Origin: Sandaracinaceae bacterium
GTDB lineage: Bacteria; Myxococcota_A; Polyangia; Polyangiales; Sandaracinaceae
DNA length: 64,000 nt
Direction of reading: 5' to 3'
NCBI GenBank assembly: GCA_019637095.1
Contig: JAHBWG010000021.1
Location: 41,769 to 105,768 of the forward strand
Of this stretch, positions 16,565-24,682 are shown piece after piece (the first letter of the stretch is position 1; each line of letters begins with the position of its first letter). The notes under the pieces were generated by a model that saw only the letters and a list, made by a program, of their open reading frames with translations, was not told the origin of the DNA and made no database searches. A program made the translations under genes and the position numbers.

Positions 16565-18546
16565 GGCGCGCCGCCGCGTCCGCCGCGATCGGGCTCGGGG
16601 CCGCGCTGCTCGCGGGCTGCTCGCCGCTCATCGGCCTCGTCGTGCGCGCCGCGCAGGGCGGCGCGTCCGAGCTGCGGGCCGGCGAGACGGTGCGCGGCAC
16701 GACGCGCGGCCAGCCCGACGCGCACCAGCCGAGCTGCGGCGCGCCCGGCGGCGCCGGCGACCGCGCCTACGTCTTCGTCCCGGAGGCGACGGGCGTCCAC
16801 ACGATCGAGGTCGAGGCCACCTACGACTCGGTCGTCGCCGTGCGCGACGAGGCGGGCGAGTGGATCGCGTGCAACGACGACACCGAGCGCACCAACCACT
16901 CGGTCGTGCGCCCGTCGCTCGAGGCAGGGCGCCGCTACACGATCGTCGTCGACGGGTTCCGCGCCGCGACCGGGAGCTTCTCGCTGCGGCTCGACGCGCC
17001 CGAGCCCGAGCCGGAGCCCGTCCCCGCGCAGGGCGCGCTCGCGCTCGGCGAGCGGCGCGAGGGCGACACCCGCGGGCGTACGGACACGCGCACGCCGCCT
17101 TGCGGTGCGGCGGCCGGTAGCCCGGACCAGACGTGGCGCTTCGTCGCGCCCGCGGCGGGGCGCTACGTCATCGACGTCGACTCGGCGGACTACGACGGCG
17201 TCCTCGCGGTCTACGCGCCGGGCGCGGCCGATCCGATCGAGTGCAACGACGACCACGGCTCGACCCGCGCTTCCCGGGTCGTCGTCGAGCTCTCCGCGGG
17301 CCAGGCGATCGACGTGGTCGTCGACGGCTACCGCGGCGCGGAGGGTGCGTACGGCGTCGTCGTCCGCGCGCTCGACGCGGACGGGCCGGCGCCCACCTCG
17401 CAAGAGCTCTTGCTCGATACACCTGCGCGCGGCGACACCCGGCGCGGGACCGATCGGTTCCAGCCCGGGTGCGGCTCACAGCCCGGCGCGCGCGACGAGG
17501 CGTGGCTCTTCCGGCCGCCCGAGACGGGCGCCTATCGCTTCCACGTCGACGCCGAGTACGACTCGGTCCTCGCCGTCTACGAGCTCGGCGGGACCTCGCC
17601 GCTCCTCTGCAACGACGACTTCGGCTCCACGCGCGCCTCGCGCTTGGCCACGCGGCTCGAGCGGGGGCGCCGTTACCTCGTCGTCGTCGACGGCTACGCC
17701 CGCAACGAGGGCGCGTACACGCTGACCGCGACGGCGGTCGTCTCGGGCGGCGGCGGCGCGTTGCGCGTCGGCGAGCTCGCGCGGGGCAACACCGCCGGGG
17801 GCGCAGACCAGCACACGCCCGCGTGCGGCAGCCGGCCCGGCAGCCCCGACGAGCGCTGGACCTTCACCGCCCCCGCGAGCGGCCAGTACACGTTCCACGT
17901 CGACGCGGACGACTTCGACTCCGTCCTCGCGCTCTACGACGCGCAAGGCCGCGAGCTCGCCTGCAACGACGACTTCGGCAACCTGCGCGCGAGCCGCGTC
18001 GAGGTGCCGCTGAGCGCGGGCGACACCGTCGTCGTCGTCGTCGATGGCTTCCAGGGCGCGAGCGGGAGCTACCAGCTCCGCGTCGCGCCGGCGGGCGCGC
18101 TCGGCCCTTCACCGACGCCTCCGCTGCCGCCGACTCCCCCGCCTCCGCCGCCGGTCGAGGTGGAGAACATGGGCGCGATGGAGACGCGGTGCGCGAGCGC
18201 CCCGGCGCTCCCCGAGGGGCTCTCGGCCGGGCGCATCGTCGCGGCCACCAGGGCCGCGCGCACGTCCTGCGGGAGCGGGACCGGGGGCGACGCCGTCTAC
18301 ACCGTGCAGGTGCCCGCCGCGGCCACCCTCACGCTGCGGACGGAGTCGACGCTCCCCATCGTGCTCGAGCTGCGCGCCGGCTGCTCGCGCGGCCACACCG
18401 TCGTCGCTTGCGAGACGGCCTCGAACGATCCCAACCGGGTCGCGCTCAGCGCGCGGCTCGAGCCCGGCCGCACCTACACCCTCGTCGTCGCCTCGCTGCG
18501 CGCGGGCGACGCGACGTTCGCCCTCGACGCGACGATCGCCCCCTGA
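16561..18546 (+). CDS. Lipoprotein of five tandem PPC-like domains
   Basis: A 661-residue protein with lipobox LLAGC and then repeats starting near residues 37, 160, 283 and 401, spaced 118-123 residues. Each repeat reads Gly-Glu-x-Arg-Gly-x-Thr, Pro-x-Cys-Gly, VDA-x-YDSVLAVY, a CNDD motif, RASR and VVVDGY. A Pro-rich hinge (PLPPTPPPPPPVEV) leads to a fifth, more diverged copy. PPC-type domains are small beta-sandwiches usually attached to secreted proteases; a protein made only of them suggests ligand or glycan binding. The Cys pair (CG...CNDD) is kept in repeats 1-4, probably as a disulfide. It overlaps the beta-barrel gene and may sit with that barrel on the surface. Confidence 0.8.
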   Translation: MRRAAASAAIGLGAALLAGCSPLIGLVVRAAQGGASELRAGETVRGTTRGQPDAHQPSCGAPGGAGDRAYVFVPEATGVHTIEVEATYDSVVAVRDEAGEWIACNDDTERTNHSVVRPSLEAGRRYTIVVDGFRAATGSFSLRLDAPEPEPEPVPAQGALALGERREGDTRGRTDTRTPPCGAAAGSPDQTWRFVAPAAGRYVIDVDSADYDGVLAVYAPGAADPIECNDDHGSTRASRVVVELSAGQAIDVVVDGYRGAEGAYGVVVRALDADGPAPTSQELLLDTPARGDTRRGTDRFQPGCGSQPGARDEAWLFRPPETGAYRFHVDAEYDSVLAVYELGGTSPLLCNDDFGSTRASRLATRLERGRRYLVVVDGYARNEGAYTLTATAVVSGGGGALRVGELARGNTAGGADQHTPACGSRPGSPDERWTFTAPASGQYTFHVDADDFDSVLALYDAQGRELACNDDFGNLRASRVEVPLSAGDTVVVVVDGFQGASGSYQLRVAPAGALGPSPTPPLPPTPPPPPPVEVENMGAMETRCASAPALPEGLSAGRIVAATRAARTSCGSGTGGDAVYTVQVPAAATLTLRTESTLPIVLELRAGCSRGHTVVACETASNDPNRVALSARLEPGRTYTLVVASLRAGDATFALDATIAP

Positions 18547-18587
18547 CCCCGCTGGACGCGCGCCTCCGGCAGGCTTAGAGCTGAACC

Positions 18588-19142
18588 GTGCTCGCGAAGC
18601 TCTTCCTCGGGTTCGCCGTCGTCACGCTCCTCGAGACGTACCTCCTCTACGTCATCGGCGCGTGGATGGGCCCGTGGTGGACGCTCGCGCTCATCGTCGC
18701 CTCGGCGGCGCTCGGTGCGTTCCTCACCAAGCGCGAGGGCCTGAAGATCCTGCGCGCGTGGCGCGACTCGCTCGGCGCGGGCGAGCTGCCGGAGGAGGGC
18801 GTGCTCGGCGGCGTGCTCGTGCTGGTCGGCGCGGTGCTCCTCGTCACGCCCGGCGTGCTCACGGACCTCACCGGGGTCGTCCTGCTCGTCCCCCCGTCGC
18901 GGCGCTTCGTCGCCAAGCACCTCGGCGCCTACCTCGAGAAGCGCTTCTCGCTCGGCCCGCCCGCGGTGACGCGGCGGGTGCGCGTGCAGCACGCCGACGG
19001 CACGACGAGCGAGCGCGTCGAGACGCACTTCGGCGGCGGCTTCGCCCGCTCGCGCGACCCGAACGTCATCGACACCGAGGGCGAGGTCGTCGAGCTGCGC
19101 CGCAAGAGCGACGGGCCCGGCGCGCGCGCCGAGCTGGAGTGA
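18588..19142 (+). CDS. fxsA: FxsA family membrane protein
   Basis: A 184-residue protein with the FxsA layout: a first helix (LFLGFAVVTLLETYLLYVIG), a second (WWTLALIVASAALGAFLTKREG) and the conserved GGVLVLVGAVLLVTPGVLTD segment, then PPSRRF. E. coli FxsA is an inner-membrane protein that relieves F plasmid exclusion of phage T7; its normal role is unknown. The C-terminal 60 residues are charged and variable, as in the family. The GTG start lies 42 bp after the PPC lipoprotein gene. Confidence 0.88.
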   Translation: MLAKLFLGFAVVTLLETYLLYVIGAWMGPWWTLALIVASAALGAFLTKREGLKILRAWRDSLGAGELPEEGVLGGVLVLVGAVLLVTPGVLTDLTGVVLLVPPSRRFVAKHLGAYLEKRFSLGPPAVTRRVRVQHADGTTSERVETHFGGGFARSRDPNVIDTEGEVVELRRKSDGPGARAELE

Positions 19143-19153
19143 TCGGCGCCCCC

Positions 19154-19864
19154 TCACTGCGCGCGGCCGACCAGCTTCTCGAGCAGCTCCGCCTGCGAGT
19201 GCACGTCGAGCTTCTGGAAGATCGACTTCAGGTGGTTGCGCACGGTGTGCGGGCTGATGCAGAGCGCCTTGGCGATCTGGGGCGGGCGCCGGTGATCGAG
19301 CAGGAGCTCGAGCACCTCGCGCTCGCGCCGCGAGAGCGCCTCGAGCCCCGGGAGGGCGCGGCGTGCCGGCCCCGCGGCGCCGGGATCGGCCGGCGCGAGG
19401 CCCGCGTCCGAGAGGGCGCGCGCGATCTGCGCGAGCGCGCGGTGGGCCCGCTCGAGGTGCGGCGCGGCGAGCGGCGGACCCGAGAGCGCGAGCTCGACGG
19501 ACGCGACGAGCTGTCGCGCCGTGAACGGCTTGGCGACGAAGCCGCGCGCGCCCACGCCGCGCAGGCGCCGCAGCGTGTCGGCGTCGGTGTGGCCCGACAC
19601 GAACAGCACCGGGGCGGGGAGCGCCTCGGCGAGCGCGACGCCGTCGTCGCCGCCGGCGAGCTCGATGTCGACGAGCACGAGGTCGAGCGGCACGTGCCGC
19701 GCGATCGCGAGCGCCGCGAGAGCGCTGCTCACGATCCCCACGATCTCGTGGCCGTGCGCGAGCAACGTCGCCTCGATGTCGCGCGCCACGACCGGCTCGT
19801 CCTCGACGATGAGGATCCGGCCGACGTGCGCGGAGGCCTCGGAGCCAGGCGCGCGGGGCGACAT
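19154..19864 (-). CDS. LuxR/NarL-type response regulator
   Basis: A 236-residue regulator. The receiver domain (about 14-130) keeps the acidic pair E21/D22, the phospho-acceptor D66 in DLVLVDIEL, the Ser/Thr site in VLFVSGH and the Lys in FVAKPF, so it should be phosphorylated. The C-terminal LuxR helix-turn-helix has LSRREREVLELLL, ISPHTVRNHLKSIFQKLDV. No kinase is adjacent. It is clearly paralogous to the regulator ending at 21440, whose HTH is almost the same but whose receiver is not conserved. It is divergent from the sigma-54 activator, with 252 bp between them. Confidence 0.92.
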   Translation of the reverse strand: MSPRAPGSEASAHVGRILIVEDEPVVARDIEATLLAHGHEIVGIVSSALAALAIARHVPLDLVLVDIELAGGDDGVALAEALPAPVLFVSGHTDADTLRRLRGVGARGFVAKPFTARQLVASVELALSGPPLAAPHLERAHRALAQIARALSDAGLAPADPGAAGPARRALPGLEALSRREREVLELLLDHRRPPQIAKALCISPHTVRNHLKSIFQKLDVHSQAELLEKLVGRAQ

Positions 19865-20116
19865 GACCCGGCTGCTCTAGCATGGGCTGGCTCGATGCCT
19901 CGAAAACGCGCGCCGCGATCCCCCGATCTGGCCGGTCGGGCGCGGCGAACCGCGCGAGGTGGGTCACCGCACGACGGAACGGCCACCCGAAATGGCGCAC
20001 CCTGGCTATGGGATCGCCGCGATCGCGCTGCGACAATCGTCGCCGTGCGAGACGGGGGACATCCGGGCGGTGGCGGGATCGGGCGGGCGACGTGGGGCGG
20101 GCTCCGCGAGGGACCG
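19865..20116. other. Divergent intergenic region between two regulators
   Basis: This 252-bp stretch must hold promoters for the response regulator and the sigma-54 activator. I see no gene, no tRNA and no clean -35/-10 pair. TGGCGCACCCTGGC near 19994 recalls a sigma-54 site, but its GG to GC spacing is one base short. Confidence 0.4.
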
Positions 20117-21430
20117 ATGGCTCGGGGAGGGCCGGTGCTCCACGAGGTCGCGCTCGCGACACGGGACCCGCGGCTCGTGCACGACGCGCCGATCCTCGCG
20201 GCGGAGCTCGGACTCGACCTGACGATCCTGGCGGACGCGACCGAGGTCCGCCACCGTCGCCTGGCCGAGCGCGGCGCGCTGGTGCTCGACCCGAGGGCGC
20301 CGGATCTGATCGAGGCGGCCGGGCGCGCGGAGCCGGTGGCAGACGTCGCCCAGCTCGCGGTGTGCGCGCTCGACTCCGAGGCGCGCGCGAGCCGGCTCGC
20401 GCCGCGCGAGGACCTGCGCCGTGCGCTCGAGCTCGCGCGCGGGCTCGCGCCGGCGCGCCCGCGGGACGCGGCCGACGACATCCTCGGCGTCTCGGCCTAC
20501 GCCGCCCAGCAGCGCGAGCAGGTCCGCAGCGTCGCCGCCTTCTCGGACGTCTCGGTGCTCGTGCTCGGCGAGACCGGCACGGGCAAAGAGCTCGTCGCGC
20601 GCAGCATCCACGAGCTCTCGGCGCCGGAGCGGCCGTTCGTCGCCGTGAACTGCGCGGCGATCCCCGAGCACCTCGTCGAGTCCGAGCTCTTCGGGCACGC
20701 GGCGGGCGCGTTCACGGGCGCCCACGGCCCGCGCATCGGGCTGATGGAGGCGGCGGAGGACGGCACGCTCTTCCTCGACGAGATCGGCGAGATGCCGCGC
20801 GACCCGCAGAGCGCCTTGCTCCGTGCGATCGAGTACCGGACGTTCCGGCGCGTCGGCTCGAACCGCGACGTGCCGCTCCGCGCGCGCGTGCTCGCCGCGA
20901 CCAACCGCTTCGCCCGCGAGGATCGCCGGCGCCTGCGGGGCGACCTGTACTTCCGGCTCGCTGGCGTCACGATCCTGACCGCGCCGCTGCGCGCGCGGCT
21001 CGTCGACGTGCCGGTGCTCGTGCGGCGCTGCCTCGAGGACTTCGCGCGGCGGCACGGCGGGCGGGGCACGGTGGCGGACGACGCGCTCGCGCGGCTCGCG
21101 CGCCACCCGTGGCCGGGCAACGTGCGCGAGCTCGGGGCGGTGAGCGCGCACGCAGCGATCCTCGCGCGCGGCGACACGGTCCGCGCCGCGCACGTCGAGG
21201 CGGCCCTCGAGAGCCGCATCGACGTGCGCTCGACCCCTCCTCCGCCATCGACGCCGGGGGCGCGGGAGTCCGGCGAGCACCCCATCCTGCGTCCGCTCCC
21301 CGAGATGGAGCGCGAGCTGATCCGCCGCGCGCTCGCGGAGTGCGACGGAAACGTCAGCCGCGCGGCGCGCCTGCTCGAGGTGCCGCGCTCGACCCTGCGC
21401 GACAAGATGGAGCGCTACGGCTTCCGATAG
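20117..21430 (+). CDS. Sigma-54-dependent enhancer-binding transcription activator
   Basis: A 437-residue AAA+ activator. Residues 1-120 are an unrecognised N-terminal domain without a receiver aspartate. The central AAA+ domain has Walker A GETGTGKE (151-158), GAFTGA (197-202, the sigma-54 contact loop), Walker B GTLFLDEIGE and RDVPLRARVLAATN. The C-terminal Fis-type HTH reads ALAECDGNVSRAARLLEVPR. It should open sigma-54 promoters using ATP. With an intact GAFTGA loop it is a true sigma-54 activator, not a repressor-type relative. The ATG is preceded by CGAGGGACCG, a plausible ribosome binding site. Its neighbours on both sides are LuxR-type regulators, making a three-gene control cluster. 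Confidence 0.93.
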   Translation: MARGGPVLHEVALATRDPRLVHDAPILAAELGLDLTILADATEVRHRRLAERGALVLDPRAPDLIEAAGRAEPVADVAQLAVCALDSEARASRLAPREDLRRALELARGLAPARPRDAADDILGVSAYAAQQREQVRSVAAFSDVSVLVLGETGTGKELVARSIHELSAPERPFVAVNCAAIPEHLVESELFGHAAGAFTGAHGPRIGLMEAAEDGTLFLDEIGEMPRDPQSALLRAIEYRTFRRVGSNRDVPLRARVLAATNRFAREDRRRLRGDLYFRLAGVTILTAPLRARLVDVPVLVRRCLEDFARRHGGRGTVADDALARLARHPWPGNVRELGAVSAHAAILARGDTVRAAHVEAALESRIDVRSTPPPPSTPGARESGEHPILRPLPEMERELIRRALAECDGNVSRAARLLEVPRSTLRDKMERYGFR

Positions 21431-21439
21431 CCCGTGCAA

Positions 21440-22147
21440 CTACCCGTCGACGCGGTCGCCGCTCGCGAGGACGACCTCGAGCAAGTCCTCTTGCGATGCG
21501 ACACCCACCTTCGCGAACATCGACTTCAGGTGGTTGCGCACGGTGCTCGGGCTGATGCCGAGCTGCGCGGCGATCGTCTTGGGACGCTTGTGCGCGAGCA
21601 GCAGGCGGAGCACCTCCCGCTCGCGCGGTGAGAACGGCGCGTCGAGCGCGGCGGGCTCTGCGAGCCGCGCCGGCTCGACTCCGCCCGCCTCGAGGGCTCG
21701 CGCGAGCTCCGCTTGCACGCCGGAGAGGCGGCGGCCGACCGCGCGCAGCGCGCGCGCCCGACGCAGGCTCTCGCCGTGGGCCGCCGCCGACCGGACCGTC
21801 GCGTGGAGCTGGACCGCCGAGAGCGGCCAGGTCACGCAACCGAACACGTAGGGGGAGCCGAGCTCGTAGAGCGCGCCCGCGCTCGGGTCGGTCAAGAGCA
21901 GCACGCCGGGGACCGCGTACTCCTCGGCGAGCTCCTCGAGCAGCTCGACCGCCGTCGTGCGCCCGTCGAGCGAGCCGCCGGTGAGGAACACGTCGAGGCC
22001 GTAGTCGGCGGCCGCGCTGCGCGCCTCCGCGGCGCTCGGCGTCCCGAGGACCTCGAACCCGTACGAGCGCAGCGCCTCGCGGAGCTGGTGCCGGAGCTGC
22101 CGATCGGTGTGGCCGACGAGGGCGGTCTGCACGAGGAGGCGCGACAC
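21440..22147 (-). CDS. LuxR-type regulator with degenerate (pseudo-) receiver
   Basis: A 235-residue relative of the regulator ending at 19154. The C-terminal HTH is well kept (FSPREREVLRLLLAHKRPKT, ISPSTVRNHLKSMFAKVGV) and should bind DNA. The N-terminal domain has receiver length and strand order, but the phospho-acceptor site reads DVFLTGG with Thr56 where the paralog has Asp, and the early acidic pair is replaced by GHTD. It is therefore unlikely to be switched by phosphorylation; constitutive action, ligand binding or heterodimerisation are possibilities. The GTG start follows the sequence of the paralog; the frame extends upstream without plausible protein. Confidence 0.88.
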   Translation of the reverse strand: MSRLLVQTALVGHTDRQLRHQLREALRSYGFEVLGTPSAAEARSAAADYGLDVFLTGGSLDGRTTAVELLEELAEEYAVPGVLLLTDPSAGALYELGSPYVFGCVTWPLSAVQLHATVRSAAAHGESLRRARALRAVGRRLSGVQAELARALEAGGVEPARLAEPAALDAPFSPREREVLRLLLAHKRPKTIAAQLGISPSTVRNHLKSMFAKVGVASQEDLLEVVLASGDRVDG

Positions 22148-22337
22148 GTGACTCTCACGCCTGCGAGCAAGACCCGTACGCGCTCGCCCGCGCCACGGCC
22201 GCCTGGACGCTGGCGGACGGCGCTGGCGGAATCCGCCGATCCGGCGGCGCAGTCCGACAGCCCCGCGCCCCGCGTCGAGCACCGCAGCGCCATGCGTCCC
22301 GATGCGGTCTGGCCGCGCTCTTGCTCAGAGGGGCCCC
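22148..22337. promoter_or_regulatory. Divergent control region of the GTPase operon
   Basis: The 190 bp between the pseudo-receiver regulator and the seven-gene operon must contain both promoters. A short perfect inverted repeat, GGCGGA-A-TCCGCC, lies at 22225-22237, and GAGGGG lies a few bases before the GTG of the first operon gene. No clear -35/-10 pair is visible. The regulator next door is a natural candidate to act here; that is inference. Confidence 0.35.
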
Positions 22338-23423
22338 GTGGACCCGCGCGCCACCCCCTCGGCCTTGCACGACGACCTCGTCGCGACGGTGCGTCGCGTC
22401 GAGACGCTCGACCTGCGGCGCTTCGAGGGTGAGCCCGCGCCGGCGGTGCTCGACGCGCTGCGCCCGCCGATCGTCGAGGCGTTGCGCGCCGCGATCGAGA
22501 CGATGCAAGCGGTCTTGCGGCGCTACGACGGCCCCGGCCCGTCCGGGCCCGCCTCGGAGCCGCTGCCCGACGGGGGCCGCGAGTTCGACCACGGCGTCGA
22601 CGCGATCGTCTCGCAGTTCCCCTCCGAGGGGCGCGTCGCCGACCTCGGCTTCATGGCGCTCATCGAGCTGCGCCAGCGCCTCGCGCGCGTCGAGGCGCTC
22701 GTGCCCTCGGACGAGCCCTGGCACGCGCTCTCGGTGCTCGACAGCGCGCGCCGCCGCATCCGCAAGTCGATCGGCGCCGTCGCGACGGTCCTCTGTCAGC
22801 TCGAGGGGCTCGCCCCCGCGCTCGGGCACGCCTCGGAGCTCGCCACCTCGCTCGAGGTCCGCCGCGTCTACGCGCGCCTGCGGCGCAGCATCGACGCGAC
22901 GCGCGAGCCGAGCCAGGCCGAGCTCGGCGCCCGGCTGCGCGGGATCGGCACGCAGATCGCCATCCTGATCGGGCGCCCGATCTACCCGGACCTGCGGCTC
23001 GACGACCGCGCGCAGCTCCGCCGCCTGCAGGCGCGGATCCTCGCGTGGCTGCGGTTGCCGCCGGACACCGAGGAGTCCTTCGTCGTCGGCCGGCGCCTGT
23101 GGACCGACCTCGCCGGCTACGCGCGGGTCATCGCCCTCGTGAGCCACCGGCAGGAGCTGCTCGAGCACGACGCGCACGTCGTCGCGATCGCCGCGGGCGC
23201 GTGCCGCTCGACGAGCCGCGCCGAGCTCCCGGATCGCCTCTTCGAGCGGCTGCTCTCGCTCCACGGGGTCGACGACGAGGTCGACGAGCTCCTCGGGGGG
23301 TGCGTGCTCGCGGTCGAGCGCTGGCGCGGCCCTCTCGCGCGGCTCGAGCGGCGCCTCGCGCGCTCGCTGACCTCCGACGAGGCGACCGTGTCCGGCGAGC
23401 TGGAGGCGCTCGAGCGGCCATGA
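22338..23423 (+). CDS. Unknown helical protein, first gene of GTPase/phosphatase operon
   Basis: A 361-residue, mainly alpha-helical soluble protein that I do not recognise. It lacks signal peptide and membrane segments. Long amphipathic stretches (VLDALRPPIVEALRAAIETM, LERRLARSLTSDEATVSGEL) suggest a helical bundle or scaffold. HDDLVATVRRVETLDLRRFE at the N-terminus is one of the more distinctive blocks. The GTG start follows a GAGGGG site and skips 12 upstream in-frame codons. It overlaps the DUF4388-like gene by 4 bp, which makes it part of the operon and likely part of the same complex. Confidence 0.7.
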   Translation: MDPRATPSALHDDLVATVRRVETLDLRRFEGEPAPAVLDALRPPIVEALRAAIETMQAVLRRYDGPGPSGPASEPLPDGGREFDHGVDAIVSQFPSEGRVADLGFMALIELRQRLARVEALVPSDEPWHALSVLDSARRRIRKSIGAVATVLCQLEGLAPALGHASELATSLEVRRVYARLRRSIDATREPSQAELGARLRGIGTQIAILIGRPIYPDLRLDDRAQLRRLQARILAWLRLPPDTEESFVVGRRLWTDLAGYARVIALVSHRQELLEHDAHVVAIAAGACRSTSRAELPDRLFERLLSLHGVDDEVDELLGGCVLAVERWRGPLARLERRLARSLTSDEATVSGELEALERP

Positions 23424-24682
23424 GCGAGGCGCGCGCCGACTCCCTGCGGACGTTGGAGCGCCTCGCGCGCGACGCGGCGACCGGCGAGCTCGTCTGCGCC
23501 GCGCCCGGCGCGGAGGTGCACGTCCACCTCCAGTCGGGCCGCGTCGCGTGGGCCACCTCCTCGGCGGCACGCTTCGCCTTCGGCAAGTACGTGCTCGAGC
23601 GTTGTGATCTCGACGCGCACGCGCTGCGCGAGCTCGTCAACGAGTGCCGCCGCGACGGCAAGCCGCTGGGCGAGACGCTGATCGCGTGGGGCGTCGCCAC
23701 GCCCGACGCGATCCGCGCGGCGCTCCGCGAGCAGATCCTCGACGCGCTCGACACGCTGCGCAGCGCGGGGCCGGCGCAGACCGTGTTCCTCCAGCGTGGT
23801 GCGGGCTATCGCAGCTACAACCCGGCGTTCACGTTCGCGCTCGAGGAGCTCGTGGAGCGGCGCCGTCGTCCGCGCGCCTCGGAGCCGCGGCTGCCGCGCG
23901 CGCCGTCGCGCCCGCCGCCGCCCGGTGGGCTCGCGGCGCGTCTCGTCGAACTCGCCGCCGAGGAGCCGGAGATCCGCTGGATCGAGCACCACCGAGACGG
24001 CGCGCTGATGTGCCGCGTGCCCGACGGAGCGCCGTTCGGCGACCTCGCGACGCCGGCGCGCGCGCTCTTCGCCGAGGACGTCGAGTACGCGGTCGTGCGC
24101 GGCCCCGCGCAGACGCTGATCGGCGTCGCGACGCCGGACGGAGGAGGCAGCGTCTTCTGCGGCGTGGATCCCGAGGTGGTCCTCGGCGCCATGGTCACCG
24201 TGCTGCGCGAGCGGCTGGTCCCCGAGCGCGCGCCGCGCGCGCGCAGCGGCGGGGCGCCGACGGGCGCGGTGCACGTCGCGGCGGACCGCGGCATCGCGCG
24301 CGTGGTGCTCGACGAGGTGCTCGAGCGGACCCCCGCGGTCTGGGGCGTGGCGCTCGTCGATCGAGAGGGCAGGGCGCGCTGGCTCGCGCGCCGCGACGCG
24401 GTGGCCGGCCCCGCGCTCGAGGCGCGCGTGACGCCGTTCTCCTCGTTCCTGCGCGCGGCGCGGGCGCTCACGGTCGGCGCCGGCGCCGACGTGGCCCTGC
24501 CGCGCGCGTCGATGGCGGCCGCGTCGTCGAGCGGCTGGCTCTTCGGCGGCGAGCTGCTCGACGAGACCGGGCGCGACCTCTGGCTCCTCGTCGACCCCAC
24601 GACGGGGCAGGGCCTGGGCTGGGCGATCCTCGAGGCGCTGCTCCGGCGGACCAGCCTCACCGCGGAGGAGCTGCGGCGATGA
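23420..24682 (+). CDS. DUF4388/PATAN-like signalling protein
   Basis: A 420-residue protein. The first 115 residues follow the DUF4388 (PATAN-like) pattern, LERLARDAATGELVCAAPGA then VHLQSGRVAWATSS, then GKPLGETLIAWGVATPDAI, which is found in many predatory and gliding bacteria next to two-component and Mgl-type signalling. A Pro-rich linker (residues 155-173) leads to a second half with two beta/alpha domains (VFCGVDPEVVLGAMV; WGVALVDREGRARWLARRDA) that may be small roadblock- or PAS-like modules. Overlaps of 4 bp at both ends tie it to its neighbours. The role is inferred as an adaptor. Confidence 0.7.
   Translation: MSEARADSLRTLERLARDAATGELVCAAPGAEVHVHLQSGRVAWATSSAARFAFGKYVLERCDLDAHALRELVNECRRDGKPLGETLIAWGVATPDAIRAALREQILDALDTLRSAGPAQTVFLQRGAGYRSYNPAFTFALEELVERRRRPRASEPRLPRAPSRPPPPGGLAARLVELAAEEPEIRWIEHHRDGALMCRVPDGAPFGDLATPARALFAEDVEYAVVRGPAQTLIGVATPDGGGSVFCGVDPEVVLGAMVTVLRERLVPERAPRARSGGAPTGAVHVAADRGIARVVLDEVLERTPAVWGVALVDREGRARWLARRDAVAGPALEARVTPFSSFLRAARALTVGAGADVALPRASMAAASSSGWLFGGELLDETGRDLWLLVDPTTGQGLGWAILEALLRRTSLTAEELRR

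Noticed and set aside
19994..20009. Possible sigma-54 promoter TGGCGCACCCTGGC
   Set aside because: The GG and GC elements are one base too close for the -24/-12 spacing.
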